NCBI GenBank assembly: GCA_017551845.1
Contig: JAFZKR010000106.1
Coordinates: 1 to 25,586, forward strand
Origin: Bacteroidaceae bacterium
GTDB taxonomy: Bacteria; Bacteroidota; Bacteroidia; Bacteroidales; Bacteroidaceae
Length of the DNA: 25,586 nucleotides
Direction of reading: 5' to 3'
This document shows, one piece after another, positions 1-8,872 of the stretch. Both the position numbers and the translations under genes were made by a program. Position 1 is the first letter of the stretch. Every line of letters begins with the position of its first letter. The notes beneath the pieces were generated by a model, which was not told the DNA's origin, made no database searches, and saw only the letters and a list, made by a program, of their open reading frames with translations.

Positions 1-1675
1 CTTTCTCGGAGATAGGCAGGATGGCCACCTGGTCAGGAATGAGCCAGAGCGGGAACTTGCCGGCTGTATGCTCAATGAGCACTGCAACGAAACGCTCCAT
101 TGAACCGAACGGTGCACGGTGAATCATTACGGGACGCTCCTTCTGGTTATCGGAAGCTATGTATTCAAGCTCAAATCTCTGCGGCAGGTTGTAATCGACC
201 TGTATGGTACCCAGCTGCCAACGGCGGCCCAAGGCATCCTTGACCATGAAGTCAAGCTTGGGACCGTAGAAGGCTGCCTCACCGTACTCGACAGTTGCCT
301 TCAGTCCTTTCTCCTCACATGCCTCAACGATAGCACGCTCGGCTTTTTCCCAAACCTCATCGCTTCCCACATATTTCTCGTGGTCGTTAGGGTCACGAAG
401 TGATATCTGGGCTTCAAAGTTGTCAAAGTTAAGTGCCTTGAAGATTATCTCAATTATCTCCATCACACGGATGAACTCACCCTTAACCTGGTCGGGACGG
501 CAGAAGATGTGGGCATCGTCCTGAGTAAAGCTGCGCACACGGGTAAGTCCGTGCAGCTCACCGCTCTGCTCGTAACGGTAAACGGTACCGAACTCGGCTA
601 TGCGCAGAGGCAGGTCGCGGTATGAGCGGGGCTGTGACTTGAATATGCAGCAGTGGTGAGGGCAGTTCATAGGCTTGAGCAGATAGCACTCACCCTCCTC
701 AGGGGTGGTGATGGGCTGGAAGCTGTCCTTGCCGTAATGGTCCCAGTGACCTGAGGTTACGTAGAGCTGCTTTGAACCGATATGCGGGGTGATTACCTGC
801 TGGTATCCGTAACGCTTCTGGATGCGTGAAAGGAAATCCTGCAGGCGCAGACGTAGCGCTGTGCCTTTGGGCAGCCAGATGGGAAGACCCTTACCTACCA
901 TATCGCTGAACATGAAGAGCTCCATCTCCTTGCCTATCTTGCGGTGGTCACGTTTCTTGGCCTCCTCAAGCAGTTCCAGATACTCGTCAAGCATCTTCTG
1001 CTTGGGGAATGTGATACCGTAGATACGGGTCATCTGAGGACGCTTCTCGTCACCGCGCCAGTAAGCGGCCGATGTGGCGGTAAGCTTGATGGCCTTGATG
1101 GCCGATGTGTCAACCAGATGCGGGCCTCGGCAAAGGTCAGTGTAGTTACCCTGTGTATATGTTGTGATGGTGCCGTCCTCCAGATCGGCTATGAGCTCGT
1201 TCTTGTAGCTCTGACCGCGTGAAGCGAAGAACTTAAGGGCATCGGCCTTGGAAATCTCCTCACGGACGAGTTTCTCCTTCTTCTGGACCAGCTCCTTCAT
1301 CTTGGCCTCAATGGCGGGGAAATCACTCTCCTTGATGACAACGCCTTCAGGGGGCATGATGTCATAGTAGAATCCCTTCTCGATGGCCGGCCCTATTCCG
1401 AACTGTGTTCCGGGATAGAGTTCCTGCAGAGCCTCGGCCATAAGGTGAGCGCTGGTATGCCAGTAAGCATGCTTGGCCTCATCGTCCTCCCACTTGTGGA
1501 GCTTGATTTCGGCATCGGCTGTTATAGGGCGGTTAAGCTCGGTTATCTCTCCGTTCACACTGCAGGCAAGTACCTCCTGTGCCAGACGCTGGCTGATACT
1601 CTCGGCAATCTCATAACCGGTCACGCCCTTGGCGTATTCACGCACTGAGCCGTCCGGAAAGGTTATCTTAATCAT
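1..1675 (-). CDS. thrS: Threonyl-tRNA synthetase, 3' end beyond the window
   Basis: This class II aminoacyl-tRNA synthetase charges tRNA-Thr in the cytoplasm. About 558 of the usual ~645 residues are present; the C-terminal anticodon-binding domain lies off the left edge. A TGS domain covers residues 1-60. The editing domain follows with HTSAH at 73-77 and CRGPH at 182-186, which is the His/His/Cys/His hydrolytic site of the family at its standard numbering. The catalytic core has the zinc cysteine in MNCPHH (Cys338) and a motif 2 region around [12 protein letters not shown]. The ATG at 1675 gives the standard MIKITFPDG start. A TAnnTTTG box about 43 bp upstream suggests its own promoter, although the TPR gene upstream ends only 96 bp away and read-through is possible. 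Identification is secure. Confidence 0.97.
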   Translation of the reverse strand, partial: MIKITFPDGSVREYAKGVTGYEIAESISQRLAQEVLACSVNGEITELNRPITADAEIKLHKWEDDEAKHAYWHTSAHLMAEALQELYPGTQFGIGPAIEKGFYYDIMPPEGVVIKESDFPAIEAKMKELVQKKEKLVREEISKADALKFFASRGQSYKNELIADLEDGTITTYTQGNYTDLCRGPHLVDTSAIKAIKLTATSAAYWRGDEKRPQMTRIYGITFPKQKMLDEYLELLEEAKKRDHRKIGKEMELFMFSDMVGKGLPIWLPKGTALRLRLQDFLSRIQKRYGYQQVITPHIGSKQLYVTSGHWDHYGKDSFQPITTPEEGECYLLKPMNCPHHCCIFKSQPRSYRDLPLRIAEFGTVYRYEQSGELHGLTRVRSFTQDDAHIFCRPDQVKGEFIRVMEIIEIIFKALNFDNFEAQISLRDPNDHEKYVGSDEVWEKAERAIVEACEEKGLKATVEYGEAAFYGPKLDFMVKDALGRRWQLGTIQVDYNLPQRFELEYIASDNQKERPVMIHRAPFGSMERFVAVLIEHTAGKFPLWLIPDQVAILPISEK

Positions 1676-1717
1676 ATTTATGTTTGTTATGTTTTATACC
1701 AGTCTTATTCGGAAGCG

Positions 1718-1725
1718 CAAAATTA
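1718..1725 (-). promoter_or_regulatory. Promoter -7 box of thrS
   Basis: Read on the minus strand this is TAATTTTG, matching the Bacteroidota -7 consensus TAnnTTTG. It lies about 43 bp before the thrS start codon, which would give a leader of roughly 35 nt. No clear TTTG -33 element is present at the 19-21 bp spacing. Confidence 0.5.
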
Positions 1726-1771
1726 TTAATTTCTTTCGTTAACTATGGCATTTATTACAGGAATTAGTTCC

Positions 1772-3814
1772 TTATTCCGATTTTGAAAAACGTTTTATGA
1801 TGTTGTAAGCTGAATATATTCCCAGCTCGCCGGCCTTGCCCAAATCCCTGAAAGCCTCATCCATACGTCCCAGGAACACCTCTACGATACCTCTGTTATA
1901 CCAGGCCTCAGCCAGAGTGCCGTCGGCCTCTATCGCCTTGTCCAGGTCAATAAGCGCAGCATGAAGGTCATTGGTAATGGCATAGTATGTACCACGGTTG
2001 TAGAGTGCGTACTGGAAATCAGGCACTATCCCGAGAACCTGTGTCAGGTCATTGATTACGGCCTGATAGCCGGGGTCTATCATTATCTCCTTTTCATCAG
2101 AGTTCCCGTGCTGGGGGTTCATCTCCCTGTCGGCCTTGCGCATCTCAAGCTCGCGGGCCCTCACCTGTGCCCTGCAGAACCACACGGCCCAGTTCCCGCT
2201 TCCGGACTTCACAGCCTCATCCAGGTCATCCAGAGCGGACTGATAATCCTGAAGCAGGCAGAAATCAAGAGCTCTCGCCAACAGGACATCGGCATCGGAC
2301 GGAGCATCGGCAAGCTTGGCTGTGAGCCTGTCGATATCCTCGAAGAGGCTGTTGATGCTTGTCTGGTCAAGCGTGACATCCCGGCAGTCCATATAGACTT
2401 GGCTCATGAACACGCCGTTTGATGAAAGAGCTTCCAGAAGAGGGCTCCATGTCACCCTGCGGTCAATCTGTTCAGGTGTCCTGTAATATGAGAGTCTGTA
2501 TGATGAAAGATACTGTACGTTGACGTTCCTGTTCTGGACCTTGCCCCTGTATTCGCTTGAGAAACCGGTGGAGTTCTCCAGATCATCGGCCACCACTATC
2601 TTGCGGTAGTTATAGACGTTCTTGTCCGATTTGTTACGGGTCTTGCCGCTATCGGCATTATCATCATCGGAACCGTTGTCCTTGCGGTCAGGATTGTTCA
2701 AATCGTTGAAACGGCGGCTCTGTTCTCTCAGCACCACAAGGGCATCCTGTTCAGCCCCGCGACGGTCACCCAAGGCATCGCGCACCTCAGCCCTCAGCTG
2801 ATATCCGTATATGAACTGCGGAAACTCCTCAAGCACTCTGGTCAAATCCCTCTCGGCACCCCGGTTATCGCCCGTCCCGTGACGTAGCAATCCCCTGTAG
2901 AAGATGGCCATCATATTGTCCGGCTCAGCCTCTATCACCATATCAAAATCCTCAATGGCACGGTTGTCATCACCTATCTGGGCTCGCAGGTTACCCCTGT
3001 TGTAGTGTCCGATGACATTACCCGGATCAATCCTGACAGCCATATCGTAATCCGACAGCGCACCGTTCAGATTGTCCAGGAAGTATCTCACCATAGCACG
3101 GTTTATGTAGATGCCTGCGTTGGCAGGATCCAGATAGATGGCTTTGTCCAGGTCAGGCTCGGCCTCGGAATAGCGTTCCATCCTGGCAAGCAGAAGTCCC
3201 CTGTCCTGAAGCAGACCGGCATCGTAACGGTCTATGCCCACAGCCTTATCTATCCACTCCAACGCTCCGGTAGTGTCATTCTTCTCCCACAGCAGATTGG
3301 ACTTCATAGCCATTGCGGGAGTGTATTTGGGAGAGATGGAGAGAAGCGTGTCGGCAGCCAAAAGGGCCTCCTCATATTTGTTCTGCCGGGCAAGACACAA
3401 TATAAGGTTATGCCGGAGCGGACGGTTCTCAGGATCAAGCGACAGGCCCTTACGGAAATCCCTTACGGCCTCTTCATAACGGTCCTGATAGATAAGGGAC
3501 AGTCCTCTCACCTGATAGCTGTTCACCACGAACGGGTTACGGTCAATGGAGCTGTTGCAGTCCTGCTCGGCACCACGGTAATCCTCAAGGGAGAGTTTGG
3601 CGACAGCCCTGTAGAAATAGGGCTCGTACAGATATGGCTTGGCGTTTATTGCCTGGTTGAAATACTGTATTGAGAGCACATAGTCATCATAATAGAGTGC
3701 AGTACGGCCCACGGACATCATCCGGTCCGTATTGATCTGGGCGGACAGAACTGCCGGCAGCGACAGTGTCAACACCGCTGCCAGAAGCCTTCGGCACCCT
3801 GCTCTCAATATCAT
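1772..3814 (-). CDS. Exported tetratricopeptide-repeat protein
   Basis: The 680-residue protein starts with a signal peptide (basic MILRAGCRR, hydrophobic core, then Ser-Ala-Gln near residue 26), so it is periplasmic or surface-exposed. Many TPR units follow. A first block covers about residues 30-375, with repeated motifs such as YLEPYFYRA, AIYLDPANAGIYINRA and GHYNRGNLRAQIG. A charged Asp/Asn/Lys-rich segment (about 375-400) leads into a Tyr- and Arg-rich non-TPR region (about 400-505). A second TPR block then runs to about 670. The start codon overlaps the def stop as ATGA, implying translational coupling in the yqgF-def operon. The conserved placement between def and thrS in Bacteroidales is known, but its function is not. 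It is probably a protein-protein scaffold; no catalytic motif is visible. Confidence 0.9.
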   Translation of the reverse strand: MILRAGCRRLLAAVLTLSLPAVLSAQINTDRMMSVGRTALYYDDYVLSIQYFNQAINAKPYLYEPYFYRAVAKLSLEDYRGAEQDCNSSIDRNPFVVNSYQVRGLSLIYQDRYEEAVRDFRKGLSLDPENRPLRHNLILCLARQNKYEEALLAADTLLSISPKYTPAMAMKSNLLWEKNDTTGALEWIDKAVGIDRYDAGLLQDRGLLLARMERYSEAEPDLDKAIYLDPANAGIYINRAMVRYFLDNLNGALSDYDMAVRIDPGNVIGHYNRGNLRAQIGDDNRAIEDFDMVIEAEPDNMMAIFYRGLLRHGTGDNRGAERDLTRVLEEFPQFIYGYQLRAEVRDALGDRRGAEQDALVVLREQSRRFNDLNNPDRKDNGSDDDNADSGKTRNKSDKNVYNYRKIVVADDLENSTGFSSEYRGKVQNRNVNVQYLSSYRLSYYRTPEQIDRRVTWSPLLEALSSNGVFMSQVYMDCRDVTLDQTSINSLFEDIDRLTAKLADAPSDADVLLARALDFCLLQDYQSALDDLDEAVKSGSGNWAVWFCRAQVRARELEMRKADREMNPQHGNSDEKEIMIDPGYQAVINDLTQVLGIVPDFQYALYNRGTYYAITNDLHAALIDLDKAIEADGTLAEAWYNRGIVEVFLGRMDEAFRDLGKAGELGIYSAYNIIKRFSKSE

Positions 3815-4368
3815 TTCCTGTTAATCTTGACCTTGTAGTCGCAGTTGAACTTACCTGCCGCTATGTTGGATAGCGCCTTCTTGTTCATCTGCCGGCGCAA
3901 AGGGGACATCCTGTCTATGAAACACTTGCCGTCCAGATGGTCAATCTCGTGCTGCATAACGCGTGCCGGAAAACCCTCGAACCATTCATCATGTTCATTG
4001 AAATCCTCATCCACCCAGCTCACCCTCACCTTTGACGGACGGTTTACCTTCTCGTGGATGCCGGGAAAACTGAGACAGCCCTCTTCGTATGGCACCAACT
4101 CGCCATCGGTCTCCTCTATATAGGGGTTGATATATGCTTTAAGATAGCCCTTGAACTCCGGCATATCATCGGAAACCGCGTCCAGGTCAACCACCATGAC
4201 CCGTATGGGCAGCCCCACCTGAGGTGCGGCAAGTCCCACCCCTTCGGCCTTGCGCAGAGTCTCGAACATGTCGGCTATGAGTTGTTTCAGGTTCTCATAA
4301 CTCTCGTCAATCTCTTCGGTCTCCTTGCGTAACACTCCCTGACCGTATGTATAAATAGGTAATATCAT
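3811..4368 (-). CDS. def: Peptide deformylase
   Basis: This metalloenzyme removes the N-formyl group from the initiator methionine of nascent proteins. The 185-residue protein carries all three family motifs. Motif I is GVGLAAPQ at residues 43-50, motif II is EGCLS at 96-100 with the metal-binding Cys98, and motif III is HEIDH at 140-144 with two metal-binding histidines and the catalytic Glu141. Length is normal for the family. Its ATG overlaps the stop of yqgF by 4 bp, and its own stop overlaps the start of the TPR gene by 4 bp, so all three are likely translated in a coupled way from one mRNA. Confidence 0.97.
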   Translation of the reverse strand: MILPIYTYGQGVLRKETEEIDESYENLKQLIADMFETLRKAEGVGLAAPQVGLPIRVMVVDLDAVSDDMPEFKGYLKAYINPYIEETDGELVPYEEGCLSFPGIHEKVNRPSKVRVSWVDEDFNEHDEWFEGFPARVMQHEIDHLDGKCFIDRMSPLRRQMNKKALSNIAAGKFNCDYKVKINRK

Positions 4369-4787
4369 AAACTGTTTCTGTTTGATTCCAAATAAGACTC
4401 GAGAATAATACAGGCGCTAACCTCATCCACAAGGGCCTTGTTTCTCCGGGCCATCTTTTTCACACCGGCCTCAAGAATGGCCTTCTGAGCTATAACCGAT
4501 GTGAAACGCTCGTCATACATCTCTATTCTCTTGTCCGGGAAAAGCTTTTTGAGTCTCTCCGTGAAAGGACGTATCTGTTTCATGCTTGCCGACTCCCGGC
4601 CGTCCATATTCAAGGCGTATCCCACTACTATCACATCAACCTCCTCCTTACCGAAATATCCTGTCAGGAAATCAAGCAGAGTGTGCGTAGGAACAGTAGT
4701 CAGGCCCCCGGGAATAATCCTGAGAGGATCAGTGACAGCTATGCCTGTCCTTTTTGTGCCGTAGTCTATGGAAAGAATCCTACCCAA
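4365..4787 (-). CDS. ruvX: YqgF/RuvX family RNase H-fold nuclease
   Basis: A 140-residue member of the YqgF family (RNase H-like fold). The family was annotated as a putative Holliday junction resolvase and is linked in E. coli to 5' processing of pre-16S rRNA. The N-terminal strand ILSIDYGTKRTGIA places the first acidic residue at Asp8. DERFTS at about 92-97 and the Asp121 segment ALVDEVSA supply the other acidic positions. The start codon is TTG; it gives the expected MGRILSIDYG start and no in-frame ATG lies close by. Only 2 bp separate it from the upstream SPOR gene, and it overlaps def by 4 bp. Confidence 0.93.
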   Translation of the reverse strand: MGRILSIDYGTKRTGIAVTDPLRIIPGGLTTVPTHTLLDFLTGYFGKEEVDVIVVGYALNMDGRESASMKQIRPFTERLKKLFPDKRIEMYDERFTSVIAQKAILEAGVKKMARRNKALVDEVSACIILESYLESNRNSL

Positions 4788-4789
4788 AA

Positions 4790-5284
4790 CTATCTGTTGA
4801 ACAGAATCCAGGAATTCTGGAAATCGTTGTTGTCAGGATATCTGGCTTTGAAAGCGTTACGTGCCCTTACTGCTTCTTCCTTGGTATCGTGGCTGGAGCA
4901 AATCACCCTGTAGGTCTTTCCGGCCTCATTTACCACCACAATGGCCGAATAGCCGTCGCCTGCGAGCCTGTCACGAAGGGCATCGGCATTCGTCTTGAGG
5001 GAGAAACTGCCGCAAACCACACTGTATGCCTTGACAGCATTTCCGCCGGAGACTACTGATACCTTCTCCTCACGTACCGGAACGGAAGCTATTTCAACCT
5101 CCTTGGGCTCTTCCTGGACCTGAACAGCGGATACAGGCTGTGAGACTACTGTAGTCTCAGTCTTAGGCTCATCATTCTGAATGGCTTTTTCATAAGCCTG
5201 TTTGTAAGCGCTCTCACTTGATTTGCAGGATGCAAGCGACAATACTGCCACCAACAAATAAAATGTTCCTTTTTTCATGTTCAT
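4790..5284 (-). CDS. SPOR-domain lipoprotein
   Basis: A 164-residue lipoprotein with a signal sequence ending in the lipobox LASC near residue 20. A Glu/Lys/Val-rich linker follows (about 21-80). A C-terminal SPOR domain covers about residues 83-160, with the typical start YSVVCGSFSLKTNA and a segment around YRVICSS. SPOR domains bind denuded septal peptidoglycan, so a role at the cell wall or division site is likely; the specific function is unknown. A second ATG 6 bp downstream (5278) could be the true start and would remove only Met-Asn. This is the first gene of the yqgF-def-TPR operon, with a promoter box about 37 bp upstream. Confidence 0.88.
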   Translation of the reverse strand: MNMKKGTFYLLVAVLSLASCKSSESAYKQAYEKAIQNDEPKTETTVVSQPVSAVQVQEEPKEVEIASVPVREEKVSVVSGGNAVKAYSVVCGSFSLKTNADALRDRLAGDGYSAIVVVNEAGKTYRVICSSHDTKEEAVRARNAFKARYPDNNDFQNSWILFNR

Positions 5285-5320
5285 ATATGTTTGTCTTTTT
5301 GTTATATAAGCTCACTCCGG

Positions 5321-5328
5321 CAAAGTTA
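5321..5328 (-). promoter_or_regulatory. Promoter -7 box of the SPOR-yqgF-def-TPR operon
   Basis: The minus strand reads TAACTTTG, an exact TAnnTTTG match in the 70-bp gap between the 5'-nucleotidase stop and the SPOR gene start. The expected leader is about 30 nt. The -33 element is not convincing. Confidence 0.55.
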
Positions 5329-5354
5329 GTCCAAAAAAACTCCGCACATTATTT

Positions 5355-7067
5355 TTAGCGCAAAATATTGTTAACCGTACCGGAGGAAGCCATTTCCTTG
5401 ACGCTGTTTTCAGGAATAAGGCACCAATTACCATAATCCGGCATTGTCACAGACTTGCCGTTCTCTCCCTTGATATAAAAATCCGTGATTATGTAATAAC
5501 GGATATCGGCACCGGATACGACTATAGTCCTCCGGCGGATGCCGTCCCTTGTCAATCCGGGTACCTTGAACAGAGGTGATTCCGCACCGCAGGCCATGAA
5601 GGAATTGACGGTGGTCCTGTAGTTACGGTTCATATCAAAAGGCTTGCCGTCCGACATGGAGAGTATCCTTACCCTGTCACCCTCCTCACGGGTAACATCG
5701 ATTGTATAATCTATTCCGCAAGCCGAAATGTAATATCCGTTCCGTACGCCATCCTTCAGCAGCGGGCCGGTTCCCTTTCCTGCTCTATTGTAGAAACAGG
5801 AGGCCGAGTATTCCAGGATATCCTTGATCTCGGCACCGCTGAGCAGGACTGACATCATACGGTTCTCGAACGGACAGACCCGGAAAGCGTCACGTATGGT
5901 GAAATCACCCGTCGGAACACTGACGTCGTAAACGGAAACTGTAGCAAGCGATACCTCAGCAGCCTGGAAACGCATCTGATGGTAATGAATATAGTTCATT
6001 CCTGAAGTTGTCCCGAGGAGTGACCCCCTGAAATCTATCTCCGAGCCGAGCTGCCCTATCACGGAATCGGCATAATGGTACATCTTGTCATATCTTGGTT
6101 TGAACTCCCTTGAGAATGACTCATCGGGTTCCTCACCCGTTATATCGGACAACATGCCCGTGACCGAACGTCCGGTCACCTCACCTCCTTTGAATGTAAG
6201 GGTTATTGTGGCTACAGCTGCTCTCTCCGCATTGGCCCCCGGATTGAGCAGAAGCACGGAACTGCCGTCAGAACTGGTCTCCGTTCCATGATGGGGAATA
6301 TGGTCATGACCGTATATGATGACGTCAAATCCCGGCACTTCAGCGGCCAGATGTCTCGCCGCGTTCTCCTCGATACCGGGTTTTCCTGCACGGCTGTTCT
6401 CATATCCGCTATGCAGAAGGCCTATCATTATGTCCGGTTTTTCCTTCTCCCTGATGACGGGTATCCAGTAGCGGGCTGATTCAACAATATCCGACACCGC
6501 CAACATCCCAAACACATCGGCCGGAACAGTATAGCTGACGGACGGGGTTGTAAAACCTATCACCGCCACCCTTACTCCGTGCCTTTCAATTATCCTGTAC
6601 GGAGGCAGGAAATCCCCGGGATCATCATACATAAGGTTCGCTCCGAGCACAGGATACTCGCATGCATCATGGAAACGCATATAGACCTCGGCCCCTTCGG
6701 CCAGCTCGTGATTACCGAAAACGGCGGCATCACATCCCAACCGGTTGTATATCACTGCGGCAAGACTTGGTTCATAGAACTCGGCTGTCATATCATGATA
6801 TGCTTCCACTGAACCTGCAAGCACATCTCCTGCATCAAGATATATAAGATTACCGTTCGCCTCTCTCTCCCGTTTGAGAAAGGAGGAGAATTTGGCAAGG
6901 GAGCCTTTTCTCTCATTGCCGTTCAAGGCATCGGTAGCATAGAAACACCCATGTACATCGGAGGTGGCCACAATGCGGATTTCCACAGTACCTCTCCTGC
7001 CGGAACAACCGGAAAGGAGAAGCAGCAGCGCCCACAGTCCGGCCAAATTGAAAAAAAATCGTCTCAT
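5355..7067 (-). CDS. 5'-nucleotidase-family phosphohydrolase, lipoprotein
   Basis: This is a metallophosphatase of the UshA/5'-nucleotidase type, which hydrolyses nucleotides or related phosphoesters outside the cytoplasm. The 570-residue form from ATG 7067 has a lipoprotein signal with lipobox LSGC (Cys21). The reading frame is open further to a TTG at 7091, which would place 8 extra residues before the signal; the ATG is preferred. The calcineurin-like metal motifs are in order: SDVHG (about 36-40), DAGD (78-81), GNHE (118-121), a histidine in GLLHSG (219) and GHDH (253-256). The C-terminal substrate-binding domain spans roughly 320-540. The exact substrate is not readable from sequence. 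It lies 36 bp behind the GH43 gene, probably in the pgm transcript. A nucleotide-scavenging role is inferred. Confidence 0.88.
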   Translation of the reverse strand: MRRFFFNLAGLWALLLLLSGCSGRRGTVEIRIVATSDVHGCFYATDALNGNERKGSLAKFSSFLKREREANGNLIYLDAGDVLAGSVEAYHDMTAEFYEPSLAAVIYNRLGCDAAVFGNHELAEGAEVYMRFHDACEYPVLGANLMYDDPGDFLPPYRIIERHGVRVAVIGFTTPSVSYTVPADVFGMLAVSDIVESARYWIPVIREKEKPDIMIGLLHSGYENSRAGKPGIEENAARHLAAEVPGFDVIIYGHDHIPHHGTETSSDGSSVLLLNPGANAERAAVATITLTFKGGEVTGRSVTGMLSDITGEEPDESFSREFKPRYDKMYHYADSVIGQLGSEIDFRGSLLGTTSGMNYIHYHQMRFQAAEVSLATVSVYDVSVPTGDFTIRDAFRVCPFENRMMSVLLSGAEIKDILEYSASCFYNRAGKGTGPLLKDGVRNGYYISACGIDYTIDVTREEGDRVRILSMSDGKPFDMNRNYRTTVNSFMACGAESPLFKVPGLTRDGIRRRTIVVSGADIRYYIITDFYIKGENGKSVTMPDYGNWCLIPENSVKEMASSGTVNNILR

Positions 7068-7103
7068 CACTATTTCATGGAACAAATTCAAACTACTCCG
7101 GAA

Positions 7104-8852
7104 TCAGAAGAATGACCAGTAGTCCAGACTGCACGCTTCAGTAAAATGGAAGTACAACTGGAGCTTTCCCACCGGAGTCTTCATGAGCGGAACAGTCACA
7201 ACAGTATAATCACCGGTATCCGGTATCTCCACGTATGCAAGCACCGAAGTGGTTGCCGAAGTCACAGACTTCTTGGTGGATATCCTCATAATGCCCTTTC
7301 CCTTCACTCTAGCCGTGAAACCGTTCGCTCCGTTCCTGAAATCCACATCAGAGAGGGCAATCCAACCGCCGGGCTTTTCGACTTCGGCAGTCACCGTTAT
7401 TTTCTTCACATATTTGCCTACTGAGTATAAAGTGTGAACATCCTTGCACCAGGCCATGGTCTCACCTTCATTCTTCACGTAGGGATTGAAAGTGCCGATC
7501 TGTTCAATCCCGGCCTCACTCGTCGCCGAAGCACGGAGATAATTGAACTTTCCGTTCTCTTCATCGACAGAGAGCTCACTCATGCAGGTACTGCGCAGTT
7601 CCGCATTGTCAGTTATGATGTCCTTCCAGGCATCGCTCTTACGCATGGCAGCCTTGAGAGTACGGGTGTGGTAGAGTATGTAATACTTGTCCTTGAACTT
7701 TATCACGGCATGATGGTTGTTGCCGCCTCCTCCTGCCCATCCTGCATCGCCCGGATTATCAAAGAACGCTCCCACGTAAGTGAACGGTCCCAAAGGCTTG
7801 TCCGATGTCATGTAAGCTATCTTGGCCACACCGGGATTGCTGTTGGAAGTCCAGTTGGAACAGTAACTGTACAGATACTTGCCTCCCACCTTATTTATCC
7901 CGGAATCCTCGAAAAGATAAGGAGGTCTTATCTCTACAGGCTCACCCACGATTGATATCATATCATCGCCAAGCTGCACACAACGGGCCGAGCCGGGGTC
8001 CGACGGAGTCAGTTTATCCGTGCCTCCCCCGAAATACAGATAAGCTATACTGTCATCGTCAATGAGCACGGCAGGGTCAAACAGCCAGGGAACGGCTGAG
8101 CCTGAACAGTTAGGTGTGCTGCGGGATATCAACGCATGCCCCAACGGATCCTTCCACGGTCCATACGGTGTGTCCGATGTCACCACTCCCACTCCACCGC
8201 CATTGTCGGCAAAATAGAGGAAGAACTTCTCCTTACCGTCAATAGTCTTGTGGGCGGCACAGGGAGCCCAGCTGTTACTGGCCCATTTCGCGACGCCGCT
8301 GCTGCCGGCTATAGGCTGTGCCCCGTGGTCTGTCCAGTTGACCAGGTCGGCCGATGATATGATGCTTATGTTCCTGATATCACCGTAGCCTCCGTCTATG
8401 AACTTGCCGTTCGAATCATACATGTGGTCATCCGTCATATAGATGTATAGCCTGCCTTCATATTCCATTCCGAACGGATCGGCTCCGAACTTGTGTCCCA
8501 TAAGGGGGTTGTGGTTACCGGTCTTCTTGAAAGGGGTGCCGCTTATCTTGGTCTGGCTGAAGATTGTCTTCAGTTCGCTGTCGCTTTTCGTGTTGGTTCC
8601 TTCGAACTCGGGATAAACTATCTTCATGCTGTCAACAGCCGAGGATTCAATGGTGTCGTTACCATGCTCCGCATCCCACACAGCCAGCTTGCCTTCACCT
8701 TCGAGGCAGGTGATACTGTCAATGGAGTTAACCGCATATCTGCCCAGTTCATTGCCGTTCTGCCAGATGCTGAGCGATATGGAGTTGTTCTGGCCCATGA
8801 CCGGGCTGGAGGCGACGGCTGCCACGAATAAAAAAAAGTGTACCCTTTTCAT
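7104..8852 (-). CDS. Secreted glycoside hydrolase family 43 with C-terminal CBM6-like domain
   Basis: A 582-residue exported enzyme (signal peptide ending near VMGQ, residue 21). Residues 22-80 form a small leader domain with WQNGNELGRYAVNSIDSI, of a kind often seen in Bacteroidales secreted proteins. The five-bladed propeller of GH43 covers about 112-440. The catalytic triad fits Asp125 (GADPFG, base), Asp259 (WLFDPAV, pKa modulator) and Glu315 (LFEDSGI, acid). The C-terminal ~125 residues resemble a CBM6 xylan/arabinan-binding module (AWCKDVHT through LDYWSFF). Likely activity is alpha-L-arabinofuranosidase or beta-xylosidase/arabinanase; the choice is uncertain. No SusC/SusD pair or other polysaccharide-utilisation gene is nearby. 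It follows pgm by 20 bp, so they are probably co-transcribed. Confidence 0.88.
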   Translation of the reverse strand: MKRVHFFLFVAAVASSPVMGQNNSISLSIWQNGNELGRYAVNSIDSITCLEGEGKLAVWDAEHGNDTIESSAVDSMKIVYPEFEGTNTKSDSELKTIFSQTKISGTPFKKTGNHNPLMGHKFGADPFGMEYEGRLYIYMTDDHMYDSNGKFIDGGYGDIRNISIISSADLVNWTDHGAQPIAGSSGVAKWASNSWAPCAAHKTIDGKEKFFLYFADNGGGVGVVTSDTPYGPWKDPLGHALISRSTPNCSGSAVPWLFDPAVLIDDDSIAYLYFGGGTDKLTPSDPGSARCVQLGDDMISIVGEPVEIRPPYLFEDSGINKVGGKYLYSYCSNWTSNSNPGVAKIAYMTSDKPLGPFTYVGAFFDNPGDAGWAGGGGNNHHAVIKFKDKYYILYHTRTLKAAMRKSDAWKDIITDNAELRSTCMSELSVDEENGKFNYLRASATSEAGIEQIGTFNPYVKNEGETMAWCKDVHTLYSVGKYVKKITVTAEVEKPGGWIALSDVDFRNGANGFTARVKGKGIMRISTKKSVTSATTSVLAYVEIPDTGDYTVVTVPLMKTPVGKLQLYFHFTEACSLDYWSFF

Positions 8853-8872
8853 CCCTGTTCCTGTTTATGGAA

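Noticed and set aside
1676..1771. Riboswitch or T-box leader for thrS
   Set aside because: The gap is only 96 bp with a promoter box in the middle, leaving about 35 nt of leader. No T-box or other known leader motif is visible.
3005..3673. Long plus-strand reading frame (222 codons)
   Set aside because: It lies antisense to the well-supported TPR gene and has no family likeness. Similar long antisense frames under the pgm, GH43 and glycosyltransferase genes were dropped for the same reason.
7068..7091. TTG start for the 5'-nucleotidase-family gene
   Set aside because: It would put eight extra residues ahead of a normal lipoprotein signal; the ATG at 7067 fits better.
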